Shown one piece after another: positions 49,770 through 61,652 of a stretch of 64,000 nucleotides of DNA (positions are counted from its first letter, which is position 1; every line of letters begins with the position of its first letter). The stretch is from the NCBI RefSeq assembly GCF_032854445.1, contig NC_088307.1:29544484-29608483 (forward strand), written 5' to 3'. The notes beneath the pieces were generated by a model that ran no database searches, had not been told where the DNA came from, and was given only the letters and a program-made list of their open reading frames with translations. Made by a program: the position numbers and the translations under genes. The stretch comes from Liolophura sinensis. Lineage: Eukaryota > Mollusca > Polyplacophora > Chitonida > Chitonidae.

Positions 49770-51148
49770 CCAGAGACAGCCTCGGTGTAGAAACGATCAA
49801 GAGGTCAGCAGGCGGAGGTCAAAGTTTGAACGATAGGGGAAATACGAAACAATCAAATTATGACATGTTGTCCAGACGTTATTAAAGTGTTTCTCGAACT
49901 CTTTACGTAATCAAACTCAGGAAATAATCCTGGTGTCTTACTTCTTTAGTTGTTAACAAAACTGAGGATTAAACAGCCAGAGTCGGATTTTTCAGCAAAA
50001 TTTTCTTAACGAGTCATTCTGGCTCAAGAAATCAGCATGAAGGGTTATATATTTAACTGTCTAGACATCATTAACGTAAAGTGAACAAATGTGATTACCA
50101 ATAAAAATGTTGTGAACAAGTAAGCTTTTCTAATAAACTCAGTGTGACATGAACGTTCAGTTCGCTCGGCAAGACAGTTAAAATGTCAGCATGCGGGGGT
50201 CAAAGGTCGCGCTTCAACTACAAGGATAAATTGGGATTATCTGTCTAGACTTTATCATTCATCCAGAATCAAAGCTTAACAGATCGTGACCATAATAAGT
50301 CGGCCATGCTTCTAGGAATTATTGCCTCGTTCCGAAATCAGGAGCAAACGCATTCATATGTGTAAATGTTTGCAAAGAGAAAATATTTGACCATACACCA
50401 TATAAACTTTTTGATATGTTGTTGAGCAAAGTCCACGCTGCATGTGTTGATATGACACTGCACCGTAAAAAACCTGGGCGAGATATACACTTGGGGTTGA
50501 ACTTGACAAATTCACTACATAAAAAGGAAAATCAGTGCGCTGTTGTGCCTTTTAGCCTGATCAACCTTGTTCCAATAGGACATTTATATATGAGTTCTAA
50601 ATTGACCTGGTGCCCGTTTGGAAGGATATTTCATATGACTGTTCCCTAACCACTGCCCGTCTCCCGTCCACTTCTCCCCAAACCCTTAATCATTCGCCCG
50701 TAAATCTGCCAGGCCACACACATAAAGGACCCTTTGCAACTGGATAGGAAATCTTTCCACGTCTGTGCAGCAGTTAGGTGTAATATTTCATGCAGACATA
50801 CAAGCAAAATTTACTTAAATACGAAGCCCAATTACCGAACAACATGTGCGTCAAAAATTGGAGTGATGTGCTTATACCTTTTGATATATCAAAAGATAAA
50901 AATAGAGTAAAAAGCAGATTTTGATCTTTTAAGGCGTTTTCTGGAGGGAATTCTCTTCATGGTAAAGATATAATTACGGGAATCAAAGCCATTTAAACGT
51001 AATTGTTGTCTAGTTAAAGAGTAGTATGTTACAAGAAAATATCATGTTTGTTGACACAATCGTACTATGAATGCACAGAAAAGTTGAATAAGTGAGAAAT
51101 TTAAAGGAACCGTACATTCACAATAATATTTCATGGTTTGTTGCTAAT

Positions 51149-51231
51149 TGTCCCCACTGGTCTAATGGTAACATACACGCTTTGAGAACCTTTAGTGTGA
51201 CAGGACAACGAGCTTGATTCCCATCACGGCA
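51149..51231 (+). repeat. tRNA-like relic, unit 2 alpha
   Basis: Matches the copy at 43.5 kb: A-box-like TGGTCTAATGG and B-box-like CTTGATTCCC, without acceptor pairing. Confidence 0.5.
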
Positions 51232-52264
51232 TAATTGTTCTTTTTATGAGTGTTAAGTGGTGTAATGGTGGAGTGGGTAGGGGCTAAAATGAAAAACACA
51301 GCAATTGTCTACAGCTTATGTACAATGTTTTTCTGAGGAAAGGTCAATAAGCTGTAAAACTTTAGCTTGGTAATAATTGTAATGTAAAACCACTAGAACA
51401 TATTCACGGTATAATTAGTCAGACATAACCTGTTTCAAATACCAACATTAGACGGATGGGTAGCCTGATGGTTAGCAAGAAATATTTTAGCATAATCTCT
51501 TCTATCGACTGCACCTATTACATAACAACTTCAACCGCATACCGGGGAAGCCCTTGTGTCATTTAGGTCACCTTGGGCAGTTTGGCAATCGACCCGAGAG
51601 ACAGGGGAACGATTTCCCATGTAGCTGCCAGGGATCCTCTTTTTAGCAAACGTCACCGTGAGATCGCATCTGTCGTCAGTTATACGTATAAATTTATACG
51701 TTGAAGCGTACATTGGTCGCCTCATACAAGGCGTCATCAAATATGGCTATCCCAGGTCAATCATAACGAGGCCAATTCCCAGACGACGTTCAACACACAC
51801 CAAAACAGAATTGAAAAACTATTAAAAGTTTGTAACAAACTTATTCCTTTTATAGCGTTTTAATTTTTCATTTTTTATTGAGCTATTGGGTCAGTGTCTA
51901 ATCTACATTTTCCCTCTGCCTGCCTTATATCCTGGACTATTATTTAGTCGACCTTGCCCGAGGCTTCGGTATTTTAGACTTTAGTGTCATTGTACATAGA
52001 GTACACATTCTGCAAATATCCATCGGTTTTGTAAATATGTTTACGGTCAAACACACAGAGTGTTTTTTTCGTTAGCTTATAAATATGAGCGACGCAGTTG
52101 TGAAGCTTACAGCCATTTACACTTGTGAGCAGTTTTATTTACTGTCATCTACTGTGACGCATTTTGCTGAGTTTGGAGATATCGGCTTTCACCCCATTCG
52201 ATATTGGGTCTCACCAGACAACGGTAACTCGAGCCGGAATGTTTAAACTAACTGTCCAGACTGG

Positions 52265-52272
52265 TATATATA
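52265..52272 (-). promoter_or_regulatory. Orphan copy of the bHLH TATA region, unit 2
   Basis: CTGGTATATATAAACC with flanks matching the bHLH promoter, but no coding sequence downstream on the minus strand. Confidence 0.5.
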
Positions 52273-52755
52273 AACCATAGACAGCCTCGGTGTCGAAACG
52301 ATTAAGAGGTCACCATGCGGAAGTCAAAGATTGATCGATGAATGAAATAAAAAACAAGGAAAATATGACATTTTGTCCAGACTTCATTAAAGCTCTTCTT
52401 AAACTCTTTACGTAATCAAACTGAAGATTCTGGCCCCAGAAATAAGTATGGAGGGTTATATAATTAGCTGTCTGGACGTCATTACTTTGAAGTGAACAAA
52501 CGTAATTGCAAATAGAAATGTTGTGCAAGCGTTTCTGATTATTCCAGTTTGATATGAGCATTCAGTACGCTCAACAAGATGGCGAAAATTCCAGAATGTG
52601 GGGGTCATTGGTCGTGGATGAGGTTTGTGGATATATGCTAATGAATATCTGTCTAGACATTAGTACAGTCATCCAGAATCTAAGGTCAAAGCTTAACAGA
52701 TTGTTTCAAGAATAAGACAAATCGGACATGCTGGTAGGAATTATTGCCTCGTTCC

Positions 52756-52862
52756 TGTATTTACTTATTTATTTATTCATTTGATTGGTGTTTCAGGCCG
52801 TACTCAAGAATACTTCACTTATACGGCGGCGTCCAGCATTATGATGGGAGGAAACCGCCTCG
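52756..52862 (-). repeat. SINE tail fragment, unit 2
   Basis: Same fragment as at 45.1 kb, with a shorter (TTTA)n run. Confidence 0.75.
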
Positions 52863-53624
52863 TTTTTATGTCAGGTGCAAATATATTCATATGTGTAAAT
52901 GTTTGCAAACAGAAAATAACTGACCATACACTACGTACACTTTTGATATGTTGTTGAGCAAAGTCCAAGCTGCATGTATTGGTATGACACTGCACTCTAC
53001 AAAACCTCGGGGATATATAGCCTTTGTTTTGAAATTGACAAATTCACTACATAGGAGGGAAAATCAGTGCGCTCGTGTGATGTTTGGAAAGATATTTTAC
53101 ATGACTCTTCCCTAATCACTTCTCGCCCCCGACACCTCCCGCCAACCCCTGAATTATTCGCCCGTAAATCTGCCAGTCACCCAGTTAAAGGGCTCTTTGC
53201 AACTGGATAGGAAATCGTCCAACTTTTGTGCAGAAGTTAGGTGTAACTTTTCATGCAGACAAGTAAAACGTACTTGAATACTAAGTCGAATTACCGAACA
53301 AAATGTGCGTACGAGGTTGGAGTGATATGACTTACACGTTTTGATGTATCGAAAGACAAAAGTAGGGCTAAAAGCAGATTGTGGTATTTTAAGGCGTTTT
53401 CTTGGGGGAATTTTCTTTAGAATAAAAATATAATTACATGGATCAAAATCATTTCCAGGTAATTGGTGTCTAGTGAGGGAGTAGTATGTTGTAGCGAAGT
53501 ATTGTGTTGGTTGGCGCAAATCGTATTTTTATCAATTACAAAAACAGAAATAAGTCAGAAGTTCAGAGGAATTGTAAGTTCAAAATAATATTTCCAAAAT
53601 AAAAAAGAAAAAACGGTCACTTAA

Positions 53625-53706
53625 TGTCCACACTGGTCTAATGGTAACATGCACCCTTTGAAAACTTTGAGAGTGACAGGACAACGAGCATTATTCCCAT
53701 CACTGC
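53625..53706 (+). repeat. tRNA-like relic, unit 2 beta
   Basis: A second copy in this unit (CACTGGTCTAATGGTAACAT ... GCATTATTCCC). Its presence in both alpha and beta supports the internal duplication; in unit 1 beta it was removed by the roughly 390-bp deletion. Confidence 0.5.
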
Positions 53707-56438
53707 ATTTTTTTTTTTGAAACGAAGTGAGGTAATGCAGGAGTGGGCGGAGTAACATTGAATATCACAACAATTCTACACAGAATATATGCAGTGCTCT
53801 TCTGATATTAGCTAAAAGCTATTTGCTTCAGCTAACAGAGAATCGTGCAATTACATTGAGAAAGGCAGCACCTGTTCATCAGCTGAGCTTTGTAATACTT
53901 GTATAACAAAACCACTGGCATATATATTTACGGTATAATTCGTCAGACAAAACCTGTTTCAAATATCAACATTAGACGGAAAATGATATCATTCTATGCA
54001 TTTAACGGCACACAGTAAACTGATGGCTAGCAACGAATATTTCAACATGGCCTCTTCCAACTATTACATGACAAGTTCAACTGCATACCGGGGAAGCTCT
54101 TGTATCACTTCGGTCACTCTGGGCAGTTTGGTAATCGACCTTAGCGACAGAGGGGCGATTTCTCATTTAGTTGCAAGGGATCCTCCTTGTAGCAAACGTC
54201 ATTGTGAGATTCCACCATTTGTGGGGTATATGTTTCAATTAATGTGTCAACATACACATTTGTCAACACACACTAGACGTCATCAAATATGGGATGCTTC
54301 AGTTCAAACATCAGCAGGCCATTTTACAAACCACGTTTAACACAAACCAAAACAGAAATGAAAAGATATATTTAAAAAAGTATTTTACAAACCTGTCTTA
54401 AAATATCGTAATATATGGTTTTATACTTTTTATCGAGTTGATGAGGTCAGTGGCTGATCTACATTTTCTCCTCTGCATGCGTTATAACCTGAATTGTAAT
54501 TCAGGCAAGAGTTGTGGAGGATTGGGTATTTAGAGACTTTAGTGTCATTGTGCACAGCTTACTGGAAATACACATGGGTGTTGTAATCATGTTTACGATC
54601 AAATCGTCCAGAATTTTCTTCACGTTGGTTAATAAAGATGAACAACGGAGTTGTGAAGCTCACATTCATTTTCTCAAGTCCACTTGAGAGCAGCCTTATT
54701 TATTTTCATCCACAGTGAAGAGTTTTATTCGGTTTGGAGATATGGAATTTCATGCCATTCGACATCAGTCAGTTGTACTCCATTCTATGTACAGAGCACT
54801 TTGTGGTCTTGTGTTTCGCCATTTGCTTTATTTTTGAGACATTACTTTGGAGCACAACGCCCATTATCTTGTTGTGCGATTAGGTACATTTCATCCCACT
54901 TTACCCCGAAGGTGACGTTGCGTGTATTTCCAAGGCCTGAAAGATTCTACGCCTGCTCGGCATCACGGACGCTACTGTAAACCTGTCCGCCTTGAGAAGT
55001 TAAACATTCATAGGGAGTTGGTGAAAAACATCATCAGTGTGCCGTGGGCCACTACAGATTATCACTTCCAGAGCTACATTCCTCTTAAATGTGGATTCTA
55101 TATTCACGTTGATTGAGTGGCCTTAGGAAGTAAGGATATTCCATCCTTATTTGGACGCTGTCATCAGTAAGAGACTTTATATTTTGTAATTGTTTGTATT
55201 GTTTTGTACATTATTGTCAGCTGTATTATTTGTGTATTTTGCGCAAATCGCATGTTTCCTGTCTTTATTCTCCGATAATGGTACCCGTACATATACGAAA
55301 TTAAAAAAGAATTATGTAAAGAGAAGCAGTCGACAGTTTTCAATAATGTTGAAAAGACGCAATGCTCTATGCCAACGAGTGAAATCAGCATTCAAAGATG
55401 GTTCAAAGCTCGTATGTAAGTTTTCGATAATAAAACAGGTATATTAGATGCTCTTTGATTGCAGCTCTTTATGTGTCCAATGTGGCGACCCAATTCAACA
55501 CGATAAATATGCCCCTAGCCCCTGTACTTAATTGAATTGGACACAATCGTTAGAAATTCTGGGTGTTCTGTTGATATTTACTTACAAAAGATTTATACTC
55601 ATTGTACAACTTAGGAGACTTCGGGTGAAGACGGTTGATGGAAAGACCATGACAAACTAGTTTTTACAGGAACAACTTGTGAGACTTAGCAACTTTTTTC
55701 ATCGAAATATCTCCAAAGCTGCGTGTGAATCCCAAAGAGAAGAAAAAAAATGAGAAAATGCAAACAGTTTGAAATAAGGGCGAAACTATGCAAAGAACAG
55801 CTGTCAACTGTTTTCAGTGAAGCTGAAAATATGCATGGAATGCTCTAGGCGATTGAGTGAAATAAGTATTAAAATTGTCTAACATTCTTGTATATAAGTT
55901 GGCAAAAATATGTAGATCAATTGGGAATTTTCTAGTTTTAGTTCGGTTTAGCTGGCTTCAATCGGGACTTTTTGGCTTCAATTGGACCTTTGCGATCCAC
56001 GTCACCAGAGAATGAGAAACAAAGAATGGCAAAAATAGGTAATTCGAATTCTGATATAATGGAGATTGTTAAAATGTCGTGAACAAGTTTAATCTTGCAA
56101 ACATTTCCCATAAGACTTTACAACCGTCTAAGCAGATTCGGGCTAAAGGCAATAAATGTGACCTGCTAGATCACTGTAGTTTAATCCATCTAAACGAGCG
56201 ACTTGCGTCAAGTGAGTTATACAATATTGAATCTTCTAATTCTGTAAATGTCTATAAAGAAGCTTAATAACCAGGTCTTGTGTCGTTATGAGTATCCGAA
56301 GTGTGGTTATTTCAAAAAACCGAAAACTTAAACTTTACACGACAAATGTATAATCAATCCAATTTCGTAAAAAAAAATACCTGAAGGAAACTATGTTAAA
56401 CGAACTACCAAATAGTTTATTAGCTATATAGTGAACAG

Positions 56439-56710
56439 AGGGGGCCTCCATGGCTCAGTCGGTTAGCGTGCTAGCGCAGCGCAATGACCCAGGAGTCTCT
56501 CACCAATGCGATCGCTGTGAGTTTATGTCCAGCTCATGCTGGCTTCCTCTCCCATCGTACGTGGGAAGGGCCCGCAGCAACCTGCGAATCGTCGTGGGTT
56601 TCTCCCGGCCTGTGCAGGATTTCCACCCAACATAATGCTGGCCGACGTCCTATAAGTGAAATATTCTTGAGCACAGCGTAAAACGCCAATCAAATAAATA
56701 AATAAACAAA
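56439..56710 (+). mobile_element. Full-length tRNA-derived SINE, unit 2
   Basis: The same insertion as at 48.5 kb, with identical length (272 bp) and the same flanking duplication (56427-56438 and 56711-56722), so it was copied with the unit and not inserted anew. Scattered substitutions separate the two. Confidence 0.88.
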
Positions 56711-56818
56711 TATAGAGAACAGACAAGAACAAAACGTAAATGTAGAAAATTCAATAAGGTAACAAAAATGAATTCATATCAAAAAAAAATCGTAGCACGT
56801 AACAAGCTGCCAAGTGAA

Positions 56819-56977
56819 TTATCGCGATGCACAAAGCCAACTGTGGGAGGTATTTAGTGACGCTGTGCAAACATCAACACAGTCGCCTGAGATCAGAGAT
56901 GTGTTTAGCCCTCCTGCTAACAAGGTCTCCACACGTGGTCCGCCACGACCAAAGACTGTCCCGTCAGCCCAAATATC
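56819..56977 (-). CDS. Possible second exon of bHLH copy 3
   Basis: Same length and frame as in unit 2, with the same TTTTACAG acceptor. Its first exon is frameshifted, so it is unlikely to be translated as in copy 2. Confidence 0.3.
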   Translation of the reverse strand, partial: DIWADGTVFGRGGPRVETLLAGGLNTSLISGDCVDVCTASLNTSHSWLCASR

Positions 56978-57108
56978 CTGTAAAATAAAAGGAACATTAG
57001 AGCTTTGTCTATTTTTTTGTCAGTTTTCATCGATTTAAATAAAGTTAATGCTGGCAATAGATGTTACAAAAAATGTTTTAAAACAGATTCTAACATGAAA
57101 TGTAAATA

Positions 57109-57605
57109 TTATTCATGACTTGCCTGATTAAGAGATGAGAAGAACGGAAATGAGTTGGATAGACCTGGTGCAGGTAAAACACATGCTTGACAGTCGGAGA
57201 CTGGGATATTTTCGTTCAGTGCAAAACCAACACTGTTTCCTATGGCGTTAAACAGACAAGGAAATTCATCCACGGCCACAACATTTGGTCTCTCTTCACA
57301 CAAAAGCTGGTTGAGATAGGCTATGTACTTTGTGGCCTCCCTCAAAATATTTATTTTCGACTCCTTCGTGTACTAGGAATACAGCGCCTTAAAGATTCCA
57401 ATTCAAAATTAAGATTCTCTACTCTTCTTTTTTCTCTCAAGTTACGACGTTTAACAAACTCATAGGGTCGCTCGGAGTGAGGAATATGTCGCCTTTTTCG
57501 TCTGGGCCATTTTGTCCGTCTGGAAGTGAGAACAGAGTCGTCACTTCCGGATGGCGGAGAGAGAAAGGGAAAGTCGGAGGTTGTGATATTGGTCTGAACT
57601 TCCAT
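57109..57605 (-). pseudogene. bHLH copy 3, frameshifted by a 10-bp deletion
   Basis: Starts at ATG 57605 and matches copies 1 and 2 through the basic region and helix 1. A 10-bp deletion near 57,363-57,369 (in the loop) shifts the frame, so translation ends after about 85 residues with PSTRRSRK. The helix 2 and tail sequence continues intact in another frame (57345-57109). A protein with a basic region and helix 1 but no helix 2 would not dimerise normally. The TATA box and palindrome are intact, so transcription may persist. Confidence 0.85.
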
Positions 57606-57686
57606 GATGGTCAGTTTTAGTGAAGGATGGATCTGACAGACAAGGAGAGCTCGAGTCGGAATGTATAGACTAACTGTCCAGACTGG

Positions 57687-57694
57687 TATATATA
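57687..57694 (-). promoter_or_regulatory. TATA box of bHLH copy 3, inside a 16-bp palindrome
   Basis: CTGGTATATATACCAG, as in copy 2, 82 bp before the ATG. Confidence 0.6.
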
Positions 57695-59076
57695 CCAGAG
57701 ACAGCCTCGATGTAGAAACGATCAAGAGGTCAGCAGGCGGAGGTCAAAGTTTGAACGATAGGGGAAATACGAAACAATCAAATTATGACATGTTGTCCAG
57801 ACCTTATTAAAGTGTTTCTCGAACTCTTTACGTAATCAAACTCAGGAAATAATCCTGGTGTCTTACTTCTTTAGTTGTCAACAAAACTGAGTATTAAACA
57901 GCCAGTGTCGGATTTTTAAGTAAAATTTTCTCAGCGAGTCATTCTGGCTCAAGAAATCAGCATGAAGGGTTATATATTTAACTGTCTAGACATCATTAAC
58001 GTAAAGTGAACAAATGTGATTACCAATAAAAATGTTGTGAACAAGTAAGCTTTTCTGATAATCTCAGTGTAACGTGAACATTCAGTACGCTCGGCAAGAC
58101 AGTTAAAATGTCAGCATGCGGGGGTCAAAGGTCGCGCTTCAACTACAAGGATAAATTGGGATTATCTGTCTAGACTTTATCATTCATCCAGAATCAAAGC
58201 TTAACAGATCGTGACCAGAATAAGACAAGTCGGCCATGCTTCTAGGAATTATTGCCTCGTTCCGAAATCAGGAGCAAACACATTCATATGTGTAAATGTT
58301 TGCAAAGAGAAAATATTTGACCATACACCATATAAACTTTTTGATATGTTGTTGAGCAAAGTCCAAGCTGCATGTGTTGATATGACACTGCACCGTAAAA
58401 AACCTGGGCGAGATATACTCTTTGGGTTGAACTTGACAAATTTACTACATAAGAAGGAAAATCAGTGCGCTGATGTGACTTTTAGCCTGATCAACCTTGT
58501 TCCAATAGGACATTTATATGTGAGTTCTAAATTGACCTGGGGCCCGTTTGGAGGGATATATTTTATATGACTGTTCCCTAACCACTGCCCGCCTCCCGTC
58601 CACTTCTCCCCAACCCCTTAATCATTCGCCCGTAAATCTGCCAGGCCACATAAAGGACCTTTTGCAACTAGATAGGAAATCTTTCCACTTCTGTGCAGCA
58701 GTTAGGTGTAATTTTTCATGCAGACATACAAGCAAAATTTACTTAAATACGAAGCCCAATTACCGAACAACATGTGCGTCAAAAATTGGAGTGATGTGCT
58801 TATACCTTTTGATATATCAAAAGATAAAAATAGAGTAAAAAGCAGATTTTGGTCTTTTAAGGCGTTTTCTGGAGGGATCTGTCTTCATAATAAATATATA
58901 ATTACGGGAATCAAAGTCATTTAAACGTAATTGTTGTCCAGTTAAAGAGTAGTATGTTACAAGAAAATATCATCTTTGTTGACGCAATCAAACTATGAAT
59001 GCACAGAAAAGTTGAATAAGTGAGAAATTTAAAGGAACCGCACATTCACAATAATATTTCATGGTTTGTTGCTCAT

Positions 59077-59158
59077 TGTCCCCACTGGTCTATTGGTAAC
59101 ATACACGCTTTGAAAACCTTTAGTGTGACAGGACAACGAGCTTGATTCCCATCACTGC
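59077..59158 (+). repeat. tRNA-like relic, unit 3 alpha
   Basis: Matches 43.5 and 51.1 kb, with the A-box-like part changed to TGGTCTATTGG. Confidence 0.5.
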
Positions 59159-60190
59159 ATAATTGTTCTTTTTATGAGTATTAAGTGGTATAGTGGTGGA
59201 GTGGGTAGGGGCTAAAATGAAAAACACAGCAATTGTCTACAGCTTATGTACAATGTTTTTCTGAAGGAAAGGTCAATAAGCTGTAAAACTTTAGCTTGGT
59301 AGTAATTGTAATATAAAACCACCAGAATATATTCACGGTATAATTAGTCAGACAAAACCTGTTTCAAATACCAACATTAGACTGATGGGTAGCCTGATGG
59401 TTAGCACCAAATATTTTAGCATAACCTCTTCTATCGACTGCACCTATTACATAACAACTTCAACCGCATACCGAGGAAGCGCTTGTGTCATTTAGGTCAC
59501 CTTGGGCAGTTTGGCAATCGACCCGAGCGACAGGGGAACGATTTCCCATGTAGCTGCCAGGGATCTTCTTATTAGCAAACGTCACCGTGAGATCGCATCT
59601 GTCGTCAGGTATATGTATGAATTTATACGTTGAAGCGTACATTGGTCGCCTCATACAAGGCGTCATCAAATATGGCTGTCCCAGGTCAATCATAACGAGG
59701 CCAATTCCCAGACGACGTTCAACACACACCAAAACAGAATGGAAAAACTATTAAAAGTTTGTAACAAACTTATTCTTTGTATAGCGTTTTAATTTTTCAT
59801 TTTTTATTGAACTATTGGGTCAGTGTCTGATCTACATTTTCCCTCTGCCTGCCTTATATCCTGGACTATTATTTAGTCGACCTTGCCCGAGGCTTCGGTA
59901 TTTGAGGCTTTAGTGTCATTGTACATAGAGTACACATTCTGCAAATATCCATCGGTTTTTTAAATATGTTTACGGTCAAACACACAGAGTGTTCTTTACG
60001 TTAGCTTATAAATATGAACGACGGATTTGTGCAGCTTACAGTCATTTACACTTGTGAGCAGTTTTATTTACTGTCATCTACTGTGACGCATTTTGCTGAG
60101 TTTGGAGATATCGGCTTTCACGCCATTCGACATTGGGTCTCACCAGACAACGGTAACTGGAGCCGGAATGTTTAAGCTAACTGTCCAGAC

Positions 60191-60206
60191 TGGTATATAT
60201 ATACCA
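60191..60206 (-). promoter_or_regulatory. Orphan copy of the bHLH TATA region, unit 3
   Basis: TGGTATATATATACCA plus flanking similarity to the bHLH promoter; no coding sequence follows on the minus strand. Confidence 0.5.
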
Positions 60207-60685
60207 CAGCCAGCCAGCCTCGATGTCGAAACGATTAAGAGGTTACCATGCGGAAGTCAAAGATTGATCGTTGAGTGAAATAAAAAACAAGGAAAATATG
60301 ACATTTTGTCCAGACTTCATTAAAGTTCTTCTTAAACACTTTACGTAATCAAACTGAAGATTCTTGCCCCAGAAATAAGCATGGAGTGTTAAATAATGAG
60401 CTGTCTGGACGTCATTACTTTGAAATGAACAAACGTAATTGCAAATAGATATGTTGTGCAAGCGTTTCTGATTATTCCAGTTTAATATGAACATTCAGTA
60501 CGCTCAACAAGATGGCGAAAATTCCAGAATGTGGGGGTCAATGGTCGAGGATGAACTTCGTTGATAAATGCTGATTATCTGTCTAGACATTAGTACAGTC
60601 ATCCAGAATCTAAGGTCAAATGTTAACAGATTGTTTCAAGAATAAGACAAATCGGCCATGCTGGTAGGAATTATTGCCTCGTTCC

Positions 60686-60806
60686 TGTATTTATTTATTT
60701 ATTGATTTATTTATTTATTTATTCATTTGATTGGTGTTTCAGGTCGTACTCAAGAATATTTCTCTTATACGACGGCGTCCAGCATTATGATGGGAGGAAA
60801 CCGCCT
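60686..60806 (-). repeat. SINE tail fragment, unit 3
   Basis: Same fragment as at 45.1 and 52.8 kb, with an expanded (TTTA)n run. Confidence 0.75.
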
Positions 60807-61570
60807 CGTTTTTATGTTAGGAGCAAATATATTCATATGTGTAAATGTTTGCAAACAGAAAATAACTGACCATACACTACGTAAACTTTTGATATGTTGT
60901 TGAGCAAAGTCCAAGCTGCATGTTTTGGTATGACACTGCACTTTACAAATCTTCGGGGATATATAGCCTTTGTTTTGAAGTTGACAAATTCACTACATCG
61001 GAGGGAAAATAAGTGCGCTCGTGTGATTCTTGGAAAGATATTTTACATGACTCTTCCCTAAACCACCCCCGACACCTCCCGCCAACCCCTGAATTATTCG
61101 CCCGTAAATCTGCCAGTCATCCAGATGAAGGACTCTTTGCAACTGGATAGGAAATTGTCCAACTTTTGTGCAGAAGTTAGGTGTAATTTTCCATGCAGAC
61201 AAGTAAAACGTACTTGAATACCAAGTCGAATTACCGAACAACATGTGCGTGAGAGGTTGGAGTGATATGACTTACACTTTTTAATGTATCGAAATACAAA
61301 AGTAGGGCTGAAAGCAGATTTTGGTATTTTAAGGCGTTTTCTTGGAGGAATTTTCTTTAGAATAAAAATATAATTACATGGATCAAAATCATTTCCAGGT
61401 AAATGGTGTCTAGTGAGGGAGTGGTATGTTGTAGCGAAGTATTGTGTTGGTTGGCAAAAGTCGTATTTTTATCAATTAAAAAAAAAACAAAAGAAATAAG
61501 TGAGAAGTTCAGAGGAACTGTAAATTCAGAATAAGATTTCGAAAATAAAAAAGAAAAAACGGTTACTCAA

Positions 61571-61652
61571 TGTCCACACTGGTCTAATGGTAACATGCAC
61601 CCTTTGAAAACTTTGAGAGTGACAGGACAACGAGCATGATTCCCATCACTGC
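61571..61652 (+). repeat. tRNA-like relic, unit 3 beta
   Basis: Matches the unit 2 beta copy at 53.6 kb. Confidence 0.5.

Larger units (their letters stand above)
48881..56816. repeat. bHLH array unit 2 (7.94 kb)
   Basis: Same order as unit 1, with a complete beta sub-block and no (TA)n tract. It is closer to unit 3 than to unit 1 in beta and tail. Confidence 0.88.

Noticed and set aside
54684-55116. Frames repeated in each unit (YFGAQRPLSCCAIRYISSHF and FQGLKDSTPARHHGRYCKP)
   Set aside because: They recur only because the unit is duplicated; frames differ and are interrupted among units, and no domain was recognised. An old transposon origin is possible.
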